A DNA stretch of 64,000 bases, taken from Trichobilharzia szidati. Taxonomy: Eukaryota > Platyhelminthes > Trematoda > Strigeidida > Schistosomatidae. The notes under the pieces were generated by a model. It ran no database searches. It was not told where the DNA came from and saw only the letters and a list, made by a program, of their open reading frames with translations. A program made the translations under genes and the position numbers. The DNA is taken from NCBI GenBank assembly GCA_944472155.2, contig OX235279.1:153224199-153288198 (forward strand), written 5' to 3'. Below, in pieces: positions 21,841-34,028 of the stretch; within the stretch, counting starts at the first letter, position 1; every line of letters starts with the position of its first letter.

Positions 21841-23205
21841 AATCTAATCTGCACAAAGCTTTGCTATAATCAGTATTCTCAAATAAATAGTATGAGGAAA
21901 AGCATAAGGTGGCTCATTCTGAGTTACGCAGTTTTCTTTGAGACAGACAGAGTCAGTTACATCAACCGACTGAAGCAACTGAAGTATGCAGCCTGTTAGC
22001 TACATGAGGGGTTTCAGTAATTCAAAATTGAGGTAAAGTCAGAAAGCGCTAATAACAGTGAATTTAAAAATTGTATCTCCTCACTCTCAAAATACTTACA
22101 CTGCTATGGAGGCCTTAAGATGAAGCTAGTGATTCATTCACGTCTAAGAATAATGAACTATTTAAAATATTTTTTCTTCACTTTAACCTTTCATATTCAG
22201 AAGTAAATTTTGACAAAGGATATGTATGAATGACGAAAATAATTCCTATTATTTATTTTTCTTTAATGCTCTTTCCGTTTGAACATTTTAAAATAACTAA
22301 GTTAGCATACCTTTTCACACAGTTGAACAAAAGATTAAAGCAGCCTGACTAACTGAATCACAATTGTTTAGAAAGGCTTGAGGCGACGAATACACGAATC
22401 CATGAATATATCTGAAAGTATTTCACATGGGAATTTATATTCCCTCCGATAAAAAGAGAAACACCCATAAATCTGTGGAGTCGGTTTTTTTTTAAACAAA
22501 TGTGACAGTCACTGATAATTAAGCATACTAGTTTATTTTCAGACAGCCATATATACCATCGGTTCAAAATACTGTATGGATAAATATGATGAGATATGCA
22601 AAGTAGTATTGTGTCCATTGTGCTTTAAAAACATTAATTTTTGTTCTGTTTTTACAGTGTATAGCTCTAAACTAAAAAAAACTCTGCTATTGTTCTTCTG
22701 GCAAACAAGATACTATACGCTCGTTGTTATTTAGTTTTATGAATAACACTCACTGATGAATTCGGAAAAGAGACTGTTTGCTTTTTGATAAATTACTTCG
22801 ACAGATCGTTGTATGTTTGTTTTCACTGATACATTAAAGGTTTTTTAAATTATCATAAATAAAATTAGTTATTCAAAAGATTGATTTAAAAGAAGAAGAT
22901 TGTGGTGCATATTTGACTTCATTCCAATAAAAAACAGTTTCATCTGAAGAGTTCTTAATTTGAATCTTTTTTCTCTGTTGTACAGTTTAATCCTAAACTC
23001 TGTTCGATATTCATTCATAGCTACATTTGTAGATTTGCAGTATGCTTTATTGAAAAATGATTTTAACGTTTAAGCAGCAGTGATAAGGTTACATCATGTA
23101 GACAAACGACCTTCCCAGTTATATATTTTCTGATAATTGATAATAGAGTGAATGACCAGAATGTTTTTTCACCTGAAAATTATCAACTCATTGCATCTGT
23201 ATTTG
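21841..23205. other. AT-rich stretch without recognised features
   Basis: No coding frame or repeat is supported, though a few 60-86 codon minus-strand frames exist by chance. Confidence 0.45.
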
Positions 23206-23624
23206 AACTCTTTTTTGGTGTGGTTGTGTTCTCTGAGCTGGATAGTTAATTTGCGAAGCTTTCATCACCCTACTGGGTGACATCTTCAGTGCATACTTCA
23301 ATTTGAAGTGAGCTTTTAGATTTCTCCACGAGTTTGTTAATCATCTCTCCCGGTGACCTTGGGCGTGACTGATTGTTTTTGTATGTTTTCACACCTTCTA
23401 GGCTACTTGTATTGGAACTGATTGTTTCTTTGACTTGAACTTTGACCCTTTGTGTGTGTCAGGTTTCTTTCTTATCGGTTGATAAATTTTGTCAATCTCG
23501 ATGTGTCTATTGATTGATGATTCACTGGAATGCCAAGCTTCTAAAATTCTCTAGCATTTTTGATGTTTCCTCTGTCTAATATTTGAACATTGTCCCAATC
23601 GAATTGATGTCCGTGGTTGTCTGT

Positions 23625-23795
23625 ATCTATTTTTTTTTTTTTTGATTACAGCTTGATTCCACACTGTATTTTCAGTACAAGTATGGCATTTTCAGCATGG
23701 ATATCGGTAGCCCAAATTCAGGCCGACCATAGATATCTGGTGTGCGCCGGCAGGGGATCGAACCCCGGTCCATGTGCATGGTCGGCGAGAGGGAG
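23625..23795 (-). mobile_element. SINE-B copy inside PLE, 5' truncated
   Basis: From the minus strand: GCCGACCATGCACATGGACC, B-box GGGGTTCGATCCCCTG, CCGATATCCATGCTGAAAAT, ACAGTGTGGAATCAAGCTG, then TAATCAAAAAAAAAAAAA. The A-box is missing because the copy starts within the head. It splits the C-terminal part of the PLE, so it landed after that PLE. Confidence 0.85.
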
Positions 23796-24296
23796 TGGAT
23801 GTCGTGTATTTTGACGGCTATCTTATGTTTGGGGATACAAAGACGAAGGGGACGTCCACTTTGGCTGATGTAGTATTTTTGTTGGTTTGTGTGCGACGTC
23901 AATTCCTAAAGGTTTGAAGAGTCTTGCAGTGATTTCTGATATATCCTTTATATATGGCAGGGTGACTTTCTTTGCGCTTTCCTTGGGGGCTTTTGGTTTG
24001 ATAGGTTGGCTTGGGGATATATGTCTTTTGATGAAATTCCGTGGATATCCATTCTTTTGGAAGACGTCCATGAGATATCTCTCTTCAATTTTCCTTAAGG
24101 TGGGAGTGCTGCAATGAGTCCTGGCCCTCTTGAATAGTGTTTGTATGCAATTCTTTTTGTGTGTTATTGGATTGTTGCTGTTGTAATTCAGTATTTGGTC
24201 TGTGTGAGTTGATTTTCTATAAACTTGAGTTTCTAATTTCCTCGTGATTGTTCGTTTGACTAAGACGTCCAAAAATGGGATTTTGTTCTCGAATTA

Positions 24297-24313
24297 ATAA
24301 TAATAATAATTGT
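24297..24313. repeat. (TAA)n tract inside PLE RT frame
   Basis: Five or six TAA units sit where the RT thumb should run from KFT to the IPFLDVL block; the open frame ends soon after the tract. Confidence 0.8.
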
Positions 24314-24984
24314 GAATTTGATGTCATTGAAGACGTTGTTTTTTAAGTTGTGAGTTTCATCTAACTCGTTTCTTTTGATAACTACAAATGTGTCGTCTAC
24401 GTAGCGTATCGAAATCGTGGGTTTGATCTTTGGTAGGATTACGTTTTTGAGCCTTTGCATCACTGTTTCTGCAATCAAACCTGATATTGGCGATCCCTAG
24501 GGTGTTCCTTTGACTTTTTCATATATTTGACCGTTGAATTGGAACTACATTGTTAGGCATAGGTTTATGCATTCCATCCAGCTTGTGTGTTGCATTTTTG
24601 GTTGTTGTGGGAGGTGTTCATTGTTGCTGAGTAATTGTTCTATGGTCTCCTTTGCTAGTTTTTGTCCGATTGAGGTATATAATGCTGTGACGTCGAATGA
24701 TATCATTATTTCTTGTTCATCTATCTGGATACCTCTGATTTTTTCTCTAGAAATTGGATAGCAGAGTTGATGGAGTCATCACAAGATTCCCTTAGGTGTT
24801 TCAGTTTTCTGTATAAATCGTTGGATAAATTATATGTTGGAGTTCCTGGGAGTGATACAATTGGTCGTAACGGGATATTTGGCTTGTGCATTTTGGGTAT
24901 TTGAACTCCAGTAGAAGAGTGCTCAGTGTAACTTGAACATAACCAAAAATTGCTTTATGCACCTGTGCGTTGTTTACAAGACTT

Positions 24985-25690
24985 CTCAGTTGTTAAAGCT
25001 ATGCTATTAATGAATGTGGGCAGAATTCTTAACAAGGCAGGAATAAAAGTGGCTGGCATTCAAACCCACAAACTGAATTAAAAACAAGCTTTGTCGGTTA
25101 AATGGTGGATCCTGTAGAGCCAATTAAACAAAAGAATTTAGTTTATTGAATACCCTGTTTGCAATCATTGTCAGGTCAAATACATAGGTCAAAGTAGTAG
25201 GACAGGGGCAGTCAGACTAGCTGAACATGCAAACCTAGCAGCGAAATCTAGATTAGTTGACCCGAATAAGATAAGAAATCTAGAGAATAGTTCAGCTGGC
25301 TATAGCAATACATGCAATTACACACAACCATACAATAGGATTATGGGATAAGATGACAGTTTTAAAAACTAATGTAACAGCGTGAAGGGAGAGATTGATA
25401 ATGGAAGCTTTGTTGATCGAATCATCAGCAAACACGTGTACCGGGAATGATTCAACACCTGTCCCATCGATATCTGGAAAATTCTACTACCCCTACGAGA
25501 AAAAGGAGAGAACAAAGAAAGCTATAAACCTGAAGTTTAGAAGTCGTCTGATTATAATTGATATGATTATGAACAATAATAAATTTTGTTCGAAATGTCA
25601 TCCAGTAAATAATACTGTTTCACTGACTATGTGACACATCTAATAAACAAAATAATATGGAATAACTAGGGGGACATTCATGAGATAATA
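24985..25690 (+). mobile_element. PLE (group alpha) GIY-YIG module and 3' end
   Basis: Plus strand shows VGRILNKAGIKVAGIQTH, then CNHCQVKYIGQSSRTGAVRL with AEHANLAAKSRLVDPNKIRN following: the GIY-YIG core (here YIGQ) and its helices. Then IMEALLIESSANTCTGND and the 3' end with TTCGAAATGTCATCCAGTAA and AATATGGAATAACT. The block 25395-25634 is still open for 79 codons. The RT part is missing. It runs away from the minus-strand PLE at 23.2-24.9 kb, with only about 75 bp between them. Confidence 0.83.
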
Positions 25691-27055
25691 AAATACATAG
25701 CAAGAGTCATCTTTCAAAGGTTTTATTCCCGGCAGTCGTACATTGGTATATAACGTATAAAATTAAGATTGCGTATCTACTGAGAGTAAAACCACCGAAA
25801 GATGTCTTCTATGGAGCTCTTGGCTACTGATCATTATTAACTGTTTTGCTACAGTGTATTGCGCTACAGTGCTCTTCATCGCATCGTCTTTGGAACACAT
25901 CTAATAATACGAATTCATATTGAACCGACCTAAATATCGTAAGGAATTATTTGTTTCTGACAATGTTTAATCACTATGCTTATGATGAGTGAACATTTAT
26001 TTTGCCTAGTTGCAAAATATCTTCCAAGATGAATATCTTCAATCATCTCTTATTATGAAGTGATATTTCATATCCCAGTTTTCTATTTAACGAAGTCATA
26101 ATCTGCCTAAAGACACACGATTACATCTCTTTACTATAGTGGGAGATACAGAGATCAGTAAGAAAAAACCTGACCTATATGTGCAAAAGAAGAACATTCA
26201 TCCTCTTTGTTTACTCTGGCTTACTATAAGGTTAGCAGGGGCATAATCATCCATATTTTCATGTCATATTATGCCTTTCTTGTACAGTTTCCCCTACCTT
26301 TATTATGTGTCACCCCTTTTTTAATTTACTCTAAGCTTATTATATCTCTGGTATTTTATTACAGTTCACAATTTAACCTCTTTATTTTATCACTACACTT
26401 GGTATCTGTCATCCATTGCTTGAACTTACATTCAGTGTTCCACATTTTTTGGTTTTTGTTTATATGTATTTTGGGGTAATCATTTTCCTCACCCCATCCC
26501 CCAATGAAACTTACATTCTTTATAAATTATTTAAAATAATCCCATCATGTTTAAGAAAAAATCAAAACAAGATTTTTCTGCACGCTGGGATTAGTTTGAC
26601 TCGCGTCATATTCTAGAAGATGTAACATCTACGGTCTGGAAACTTATAATCTTACATTATTGAATTCAATTTTAAATGTCCTCCTCAACTGATTGAACCG
26701 AAGTGCTCAGTCTTGGTCTAACCTTCTGTTGACTTTAAAAACATTAGTATGTCCCCCTTCTGTCTGTTTACACTCTATCTTATGTTCTGAATGACTGCAC
26801 ATTTTTATATACGTTCATTTGACAATATTAAATAACGAAATATCACTCCATATTATACATGTACCCGAATACAGTTTCTGATGTAATTTCCACATATTCA
26901 TGGATTTATAAGTGTAGAGCCTGAGGAATAATTTATCGAAAACAAGTATTCGCTCAAAATCATATTGTTCTGATTACAGTATGGGGAATTTTAATTTACT
27001 GAAATCGTGTGAGCATCCCGTTAAAATGAAGGCATCTAAAGTATAGTGCAAAGTT
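25691..27055. other. AT-rich stretch without recognised features
   Basis: A hydrophobic frame at 26207-26479 comes from a T-rich tract and lacks splice or family support. No repeat family was recognised. Confidence 0.45.
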
Positions 27056-27059
27056 CGCT

Positions 27060-28040
27060 GAAGCGAAGTTGAACATGGGTTTTATCCACAACTGTTTTGA
27101 GAATCACCATTATCCTAAATCATTTTCTAAATCACTGTGTCATTGTAAAGTACACCCTAATACGAAATCTCTCAAATGTTTAGCTCTTAATCAGACTAAA
27201 TCTCTACAATAATACATCGCCAATTTTGAAAGAAATATGTCACAGAGACAGTATGGTATTGGTGAACTTCCCATATATTTAAAGGAATCATTTGTGGATT
27301 ATGTCTACGACGTCTCTAAAACCAGAGAAACCAAAAACCGAATCCAGCTAACCAAAGGATTAGACGCATAAATGCCTGAATCCCATTTTCCCAATGACCC
27401 GGAAAGGCATGTTTTCAACTTTCCGAGTGTTGCTTTAGATAAGAATGTTATGAAAGTTTTGTCACTGGGTCCAACATTTTGTGATAAAAAGGTTAATTAT
27501 TGATCATTTAGCAACAGAAATGAAGTTTGAAAACCTTTTTATTCAAATACAAGATTTAACACCGTTTCGCAATTGTAAGCTAGAGAGATTTAGGAGTACC
27601 ATTGCTGACTGTTGCTACCAGTACAATAAAGCCAAGATCAAAATTAAAATCATATTGACGAAAAAGCATAGGAAATTCATCAAAAAGCTTAAGTCAGACG
27701 ACAATATTATAATCACTAGATCTGACAAGGGTTCCGGCACAGTCACCTTGAACAAATGTGACTATATCGGAAATATGAACGCCGTATTAGGAGATCGTTG
27801 GAAGTTTCAAAAGTTGGGAAGTAGTAAAGATTTAAATAAAGCTATAAAACGCCAGTTTATTAGGACTTTAAAGCGTTTAAAATATGAAAATCTAATTGAT
27901 AGTTCTATATTTATGGCTATCAAACCCTCCGGAACCCATACACCTAGGCTTTGTGGTTTACCGAAGATCCAGACAATTCCTCTACGTCCCATTCTTGATA
28001 TGCCAAATTCGCTATTACATTTAAAGATATCACTATGATA
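27060..28040 (+). mobile_element. PLE N-terminal RT region
   Basis: 27370-27480 reads HFPNDPERHVFNFPSVALDK in one frame; the following frame continues FENLFIQIQDLTPFRNCKLE, DDNIIITRSDKGSGTVTL, MNAVLGDRWKFQKL and PRLCGLPKIQTIPLRPILDM. The D-K-G-x-x-T-V motif and the G-L-P-K-I ... P-L-R-P-I-L-D block are the start of the PLE reverse transcriptase. A frameshift lies near 27485. The palm with the catalytic aspartates is missing after 28040. The 27060-27370 part is probably the region before the RT but is too decayed to read. Confidence 0.85.
27481..28038 (+). pseudogene. PLE reverse transcriptase N-terminal fragment
   Basis: One open frame of 185 codons, starting only because of the upstream frameshift and ending shortly after RPILDMPNS. 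It holds fingers motifs 1 and 2 of the PLE RT. In a live element this part binds the RNA template and the incoming nucleotide. It has no own promoter and is cut off before motif A, so no polymerase activity is expected. Confidence 0.85.
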
Positions 28041-30900
28041 GATACTTAATAAGTGGTTGTTATTCCTATCATCTACTAAAAATATCAGTGACAGGAAGAA
28101 AAATAGTAACTGAATTACCTTGTTGAAGGGTTTTTTCTCGTCAAAGTATGCTGTCAGTAGCCACAAGCTGTTGTTTACAAAACTGAACACGTTTGTCAGT
28201 CTTGAATATTTATCATGTCAGAAATAAAACTTCAAGTGTATAGGTTATACTAATTTGAATATTTTAGATAGTCTGGAGGTTTTGATACAGCTCTATAAAG
28301 CTTCATGTTGCAGGCATTTTTATCACGCCCAGTCACTGTTTTGTGATAGCTGAAACTTAATTAGTGTCCAGGGATTTTACATTTTGGCATTTGAAAAACT
28401 GCTTGTAATGGTAAAGTGAAATTTTATTTATTAACGCTATTTTCATGTGACACAGTTAGTAAATAAATAGTCATCAAATGAACTAACAGATTCTCTAGCT
28501 CATATCTCTTGTTAACAGTGTATCTTGAAGTCAGTTAATTCTCTACAACCTGAAAATCAGAAATTTAGTTCACTGCACCTTAGCGACTGACTAAGAGGTG
28601 GGATTCTTAGAGTTCTAGAATCAAGTTATGACTCATGGGGTCCATCATACTGTGCGTAAGAACACATATTAGTTAATGGTGTTGGATGGAGTTGGCACTG
28701 TCCACCTGAAATCCTCAGATTGTTTCTGACGAATAAAAATATCTAGGATTGTATATCTAATGCCTGATTATCAGATTAGAGATATAATGAAGGTCAGAAT
28801 TTTCACTTCTACCCTGTTGAAAGCTTACTCACTTACAAACCATGTAGAGCAAGTGCATATGTCAAAGAGATTTAGTCAGAACTTTAAAATGGAGGTTGTG
28901 TAGGTTTCAGCGAATTATTTATAAATGTTAGATAGTACTATAAGCACACAGTCTGGAGGAATTTATTCTAAGTAAAATATATATATATATTCTTTATGAT
29001 TACGAATTCTACTGTTTAAGAAAATAAAATATCTTCACATTTATAGTGTAAATGTGAGTCGATTAAGTGGGAAGGAATAGGAAGGGAGATGAGATAGGTT
29101 AGCAAGAAAGTTTGTTTCAGTTCTTGAAGCTGACCAAATGTAGTTTTCTTTTGAAGCAAATTAAAATGAGCATTGTGTAAATGGTATTCAATAATGTGAA
29201 AAAATGCAATCAGAAATAAACGTGTTTAGCAGTAAGGGAGTGTTAACATTTCATGATTGACTTCAATACTGAGAAAACGGAAGTTGAATAGATATGAGCT
29301 AGCTGATATTAAACACTGGAATCACAAGTTAGTGTCTCAATGAATAAGAATGAAAACAATTAGTAAACTTGGTGATTTGAATGCATCTATTTGTAGAGTT
29401 AAATGAACTGTATTATTAGTAATTAAAGCAACAGGTAGAAACTGATCACGTCTCAGTCCTTACCAACACATAAATTGGAAGGCACTGCATTTTTTCACCC
29501 AGCTTCCAGTCACTTTTTAGTCACCAATCCCGGTACAAGTTCAGTGTTTTACATAGCCTTATCAAAGTAAAAAGAAAATCGCTTAGTCATTGAATTTGTT
29601 AATAAAAAAATGCGCAAAGCTTTTGAAAATATACAGTTTATTATTCACAGGATATTAGTGAATACATTGAGCTTTTATGAAATATCTTTATACCCTGAGG
29701 ATGCAATTACACATGAATTAACTTCAAGTTAATGAACAAAAGACCAGTTTGATGAACGATTCAACCGAAGAATAATGCAATAAGGAAACGAATTAAAACA
29801 GATTGAAGGAAGGAGTAAAATTAATGCATTGTTCAGATTGAATCTATCCATCAAGCACTCAATGACAGCATCAGTAATCGAGATAAAGGAGTGAATTATA
29901 CGCCTCATTTTACACTAGGATTAGGGATAATCAAATCTTTCTCACTCTCCATCTCTCTATCACTCCTTTCATCCATAATTATATTATGCCATGTATGTAC
30001 ATAATTTACTCTTTCCTAATCCATTGATTTCCCATTCACATACATAGAAAAGCAAAATATATATACTTTACACTGTTCACAGAAGTAATTGTTCAGCTAA
30101 AAAGAAAGTAAATAAAAAATAGATTAAAAGATTATTGGTTAGGCAATATTATCATCATATTTGTTTTTAACAAGCCATCAGTCGATGTGCATATCTTTAA
30201 TAATATGGTCAGCAGTATATAAAAATTATATTATTAATAAAACTAATAGTTCAGTCATGCATGTTTGCATAAGAATTACTAAAGATTGATAGAAACTCAA
30301 CTAATACAGTGTTATTTTCGTTGTATTACAGAGTTTTGACTTTATTTGAGTATGTTCTCTTGCCAGAGAGAGAGAGAAACTCATCGACACCACCAACAAC
30401 AACAACGTCGTCAATGACTACAACGACGCAAACTAAACAAGAAGAAGGATAACCAGTGAAGCAAAACTGATAATAAATTAATGAATAAGAGGAAAATTTC
30501 ATCATTATATTGATCACCATAAACAACCTAATGTAAACAACGGTCTTGTAAACAAGTAGGGAGATTGTTGTACATACAAAATAGGAGAAGTTTGAAATAT
30601 CAACAACAAACTCATCAGTTCTCAAGCCGCGCGTGTCATTCAAATAAATATATAAAGATATAAATATTGAGCAATTTGCTCAAAACTATTTACTAAAATG
30701 GCTATTAAGAATAGTAGTAAGGTGTAGAAGACTTCTTTTTCACTGTAAAGCTATCTGGAATTCGTCGAAATAGGTAAACCAATTGCTTTAAGATGAGTTG
30801 CATCAGTCACAGCGCAAAATACTTAATATCTTAAGTTTTCAAAAATTTCACTGTAGCTGAGAATGTGAATTTCAAGTATTAAAGTGTTTTTGAAGTAGCG
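28041..30900. other. Long AT-rich stretch without recognised features
   Basis: Contains a small TATA run near 28977 and a GA run near 30366. A 105-codon minus-strand frame at 30326-30643 includes low-complexity CAA-rich DNA and is not supported. Otherwise nothing is seen. Confidence 0.5.
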
Positions 30901-30904
30901 GAGA

Positions 30905-32310
30905 TTTGTAGCTCAGGCGGACGGTTTCGACTTAGTTATTTTCTCTGAGCTGGTTGATTTAACCGCAAAGGTTTCGTTGTCCTTTGAGACAACATCTTTA
31001 GTGTAGGTCTCAGTATGAAATGGACTTAGTTGAATTCTTCATGAATGATATAATTGTATCCCCTGACAACCATTTTCGTGATTGGTTGCTGATCTACTTC
31101 TCTACTGATCATTTTTATTGGCTTGGAATTTGAACTTTCGTGTCATGTGATTTATCTTTTATTAGTTAGTAAATCTAGTCTGTAGTAATATGTTTGTTAA
31201 TCACTGATTCTTCTGAGCACCACGATTTCTTGGCATTGTTGGTGCTTCCTCTATTTAAGATTTCTACATTACCCCAATCGAATTCGCGTCCTTAATTATT
31301 TACATGCATTGATGTGAAAGAATACATATCATCCCTTTTTGTGTTCTTGGATTCAGACACGAAGGAGATGGCCACTTTGACCGATGTAATGTTTGTCGCA
31401 GTTCATGCAATTTATTTTGTAAATGGTATTAATTTTATCTTCTTCTTCTGTCAGATCTTTAGGTTTGCACAGTGTCAAATAAAATGATTGTGTCGGCTAG
31501 TGTGCTAAGTCTATTTCAAGTGGTATTGATATTCTAGCCGTTATTTTAGAGATATTTCTTATGTATGGTAGAGTGAATTCTCTTGTGGTCTTTGATTGTG
31601 GATTTTTTGTTGCTGTTAAGACTTGAGTTTAAATACTTTTTTAAAGACGGGTAGTAGATGCTTCTATTCTCTTCAGCACGGGAGTGCTACAGTGTGTTTG
31701 AATTCTTTTAAACAATGTTTGTACACAGTTTATTTTGTTGGTCACTGGGTTATTGCTATTACAGTTGAGTATTTGTTTGACTTTTGTATACTTGTGTTTC
31801 CAGATTTCCTGTGTTAGTTCTCTTGATTAAGACATCTAAGAATGGAGTTTTGTTGTCTAATTTTTCTTCTCTTGTGAATTTAATTTTGTTTATTAACTGT
31901 TAGTGTGTTCGTTGGTGGCACAGCGGTTAGACGCTCGCCGACCATGCACATGGTCCCGGGTTCGATCCCCGGCCGACACACTCCTTTGCCTCGCTAAACC
32001 AGAAATAAAGCTGATATAGAGGAAAGGTTAGCCATGAGGCTAGCAACCCCATCCTGTAAAAAGAAACACTGCTACAGAAACTTCAAGCCTCCAGCTTGAA
32101 GCCCTATATTCCACTGGGAACGTGAAGGAATAAAAATTTTAGTGTATTCCAAATCGTTTCTTTTAATTATTACGAATGTATCATCAACATAACGTGTCCA
32201 GATTTTCGGTTTAATTATGCGTAGGACTATTAATTCTAATCTTTACTTAGTGGCTTCATCTATTAATCCTGATATGGGTGATCCCATAGGTGTTTGATAT
32301 TTGATCATAT
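30905..32310 (-). mobile_element. Penelope-like element (group beta), split by a SINE-A
   Basis: Minus strand from 32290: PMGSPISGLI (motif B), then WTRYVDDTFVIIKRNDLEYT (motif C, near 32165-32210). A SINE-A follows at 31907-32138, and the RT resumes with KTPFLDVLI and LETQVY. Downstream are the EN-like block near 31360-31400, the FDWGNVEIL block near 31280, and the 3' end 30905-31020 with the TCTCTGAGCTGGTTGATTT and TTTGAGACAACATC words. It is the same group as the element at 23.2-24.9 kb. Frames are heavily broken. Confidence 0.82.
31907..32138 (+). mobile_element. SINE-A, near complete
   Basis: Head GTTCGTTGGTGGCACAGCGG, GCTCGCCGACCATGCACATG, B-box GGGTTCGATCCCC, body AGAGGAAAGGTTAGCCATGA, tail AGCTTGAAGCCCTATATTCC with hairpin TTCC-ACTG-GGAA, ending AAGGAATAAAAA. 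It is flanked by TTAGTGT at 31900-31906 and 32139-32145, and it interrupts the PLE RT, so it inserted after that PLE. Confidence 0.9.
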
Positions 32311-33760
32311 GTAATGTCTGGCTGGCGGTATAAAACATTTATCTATTCAGACATAAAAGATTATGAGTAAACTATAATTTAAATAAATTTTTTTGACTGT
32401 ATTTGAAGAGTCTAGAAGCATGTTTTGTAGTACTGGTAAAGAACATCCCAAAATAGAATAATATAGCAGTCAAACATTCAACTATATAAGAATTACAATA
32501 ATAGTAATTTTGCATGGATGCTATTTAACACAATAACAATAGCATGATACGCCTGCCAGTAAGTGGATGTCATTCAAAATAACCTCAGTAGGTAGTGGAC
32601 AAACACCGGCTACCTAATTCACTAAAGTTTACAAATGATATTCCCAGTGAACTTGATATGCGGTGCAGAGTAGCCGTTATCATAAGTGAACAGATCGTTT
32701 TTCGCTTGTTCAATAATGGAATTCCGGTAGCTTTAATTTTGTTCAAGAAAAAGTTGAATATTTTCATTTACTAATTTAAAAAACATTCAACTGATATGAA
32801 TTAAGAAGACAATTTAAATGAACTTAAATAACTAACGAACAGTCGGTAGTTTGCATTCATTCCAACACCACACTTGACAATCTAAGTGAAAATAGAAAAA
32901 CTTTCTTCATGTTGTTATTTATTCTACTTTTCACACATCTGTTCATTTCATTAGTTCTGTCCCTCTGATCTTGCTAAACATAGTTATCTCATTAACTGTT
33001 TTGCAGCTGTTTAGGTGTAAAGTGTATCATTTTTGGTCATTCTCTATCGAAGAAAGCAAACAGTTGCGTATATTCATTTCTAATGAGTTGGTTACGAAAA
33101 TGCAAATAATTAGTTATGTAATCTTGTTGTAAGGTAAGTGTATTTCAATACCAGTGAATGGGCAATAAACTAATTCAGAAACGGTTTTTATAATATATGC
33201 GTATTGTTTAGAGGACCAGTGTGGATCAAACAGTACTTCACACAAATTTGAAAGCACTTAGCAATGGACTATGATGATTACACGCAGTTTGAGAACCTTA
33301 GTTCCTGCCATCAGAACTTAGCATAAGAAATACTTGGCTGAACTTATAAAGTTCAGCACACTTCACGACTCAGATAGATATTACGAGGTGAATGTCTTGA
33401 GTCGTTAGGGGAGCTTTCGAAGAGTCACACACCAAGATGAAGGAATAATCTATTAGATCCAGATATGGAATATTTTTCAAATGATAAAGCTGTATGTTGT
33501 GTGTGTTGTCAAATCAGTTCATGGCAGAGTTTACTGTGCTTTTTTAAACTATAAGCGAATAGTATTAATTCAATCTTGAGGGTAACAGAAAATCATTGTA
33601 GTCTCTAACGAGCACTCAGACAATGAAATACTACTTATGCTTGAAGTGTGATTTAATAACATGAAAATACTACCATCAGAAGCTTACCTCGTTTAATAAG
33701 CCTCAAATATTACAAAAGCTTCATTTATTTTGCCGCTTGGTGAGAGGCGTGTAATGATTC
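32311..33760. other. AT-rich stretch without recognised features
   Basis: No coding frame or repeat is supported. Confidence 0.45.
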
Positions 33761-33770
33761 CTCAAACATG

Positions 33771-34018
33771 TTTTTTTAAAATTTTTTTTATTCCTTCACG
33801 TTCCCAGTGGAACATAGGGGTTCAAGCTAGAGGCTTGAAGTTTCTGTAGCAGTGTTTATTTTTACAGGATGGGGTTGCTAGCCTCATGCCCAACCTTTCC
33901 TCTTTACCAGCTTTATTTCTGGCTTAGCGAGGTAGAGGATTGCGTCGGCCGGGGATCGAACCCCGGACCATGTGCATGGTCACCGAGCGTCCTAACCGCT
34001 GTGCCACTGACGCATACC
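33771..34018 (-). mobile_element. SINE-A, near complete
   Basis: Minus strand: head CAGTGGCACAGCGGTTAGGA, CATGCACATGGTCCGGG and B-box, GGCTAGCAACCCC block and a tail with hairpin GTTCC-ACTG-GGAAC ending in AAGGAATAAAAAAAATT. The flanks CTCAAACATG (33761-33770) and CTCAATCATG (34019-34028) are a 9 of 10 target duplication. Confidence 0.92.
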
Positions 34019-34028
34019 CTCAATCATG

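Larger units (their letters stand above)
23206..24910 (-). mobile_element. Penelope-like element (group beta), RT plus C-terminal part
   Basis: Minus strand from 24910: PLRPIVSLPGTPTYNLSNDL, then SFDVTALYTSI (RT motif A), a GTP-stop-GSPISGLIAE block near 24462-24505 (motif B, with one in-frame TAG), YVDDTFVVIKRN (motif C, near 24385-24410), IPFLDVLV, VYRKSTHTDQILNYNS and HISPSQPIKPK. Then a SINE-B interrupts, followed by FDWDNVQILDRGN, AREFLEAWHSSESSI and the untranslated 3' end (23210-23330) with ATGTCACCCAGTAGGGTGAT. The central GIY-YIG core is poorly kept. RT aspartates are intact, but a frameshift and stop kill it. This is the most complete PLE of the window. Confidence 0.88.

Noticed and set aside
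26207..26479. A small membrane protein (90 codons, hydrophobic)
   Set aside because: The tract is T-rich, which gives F, L and I codons by itself; no splice border, start context or family match.
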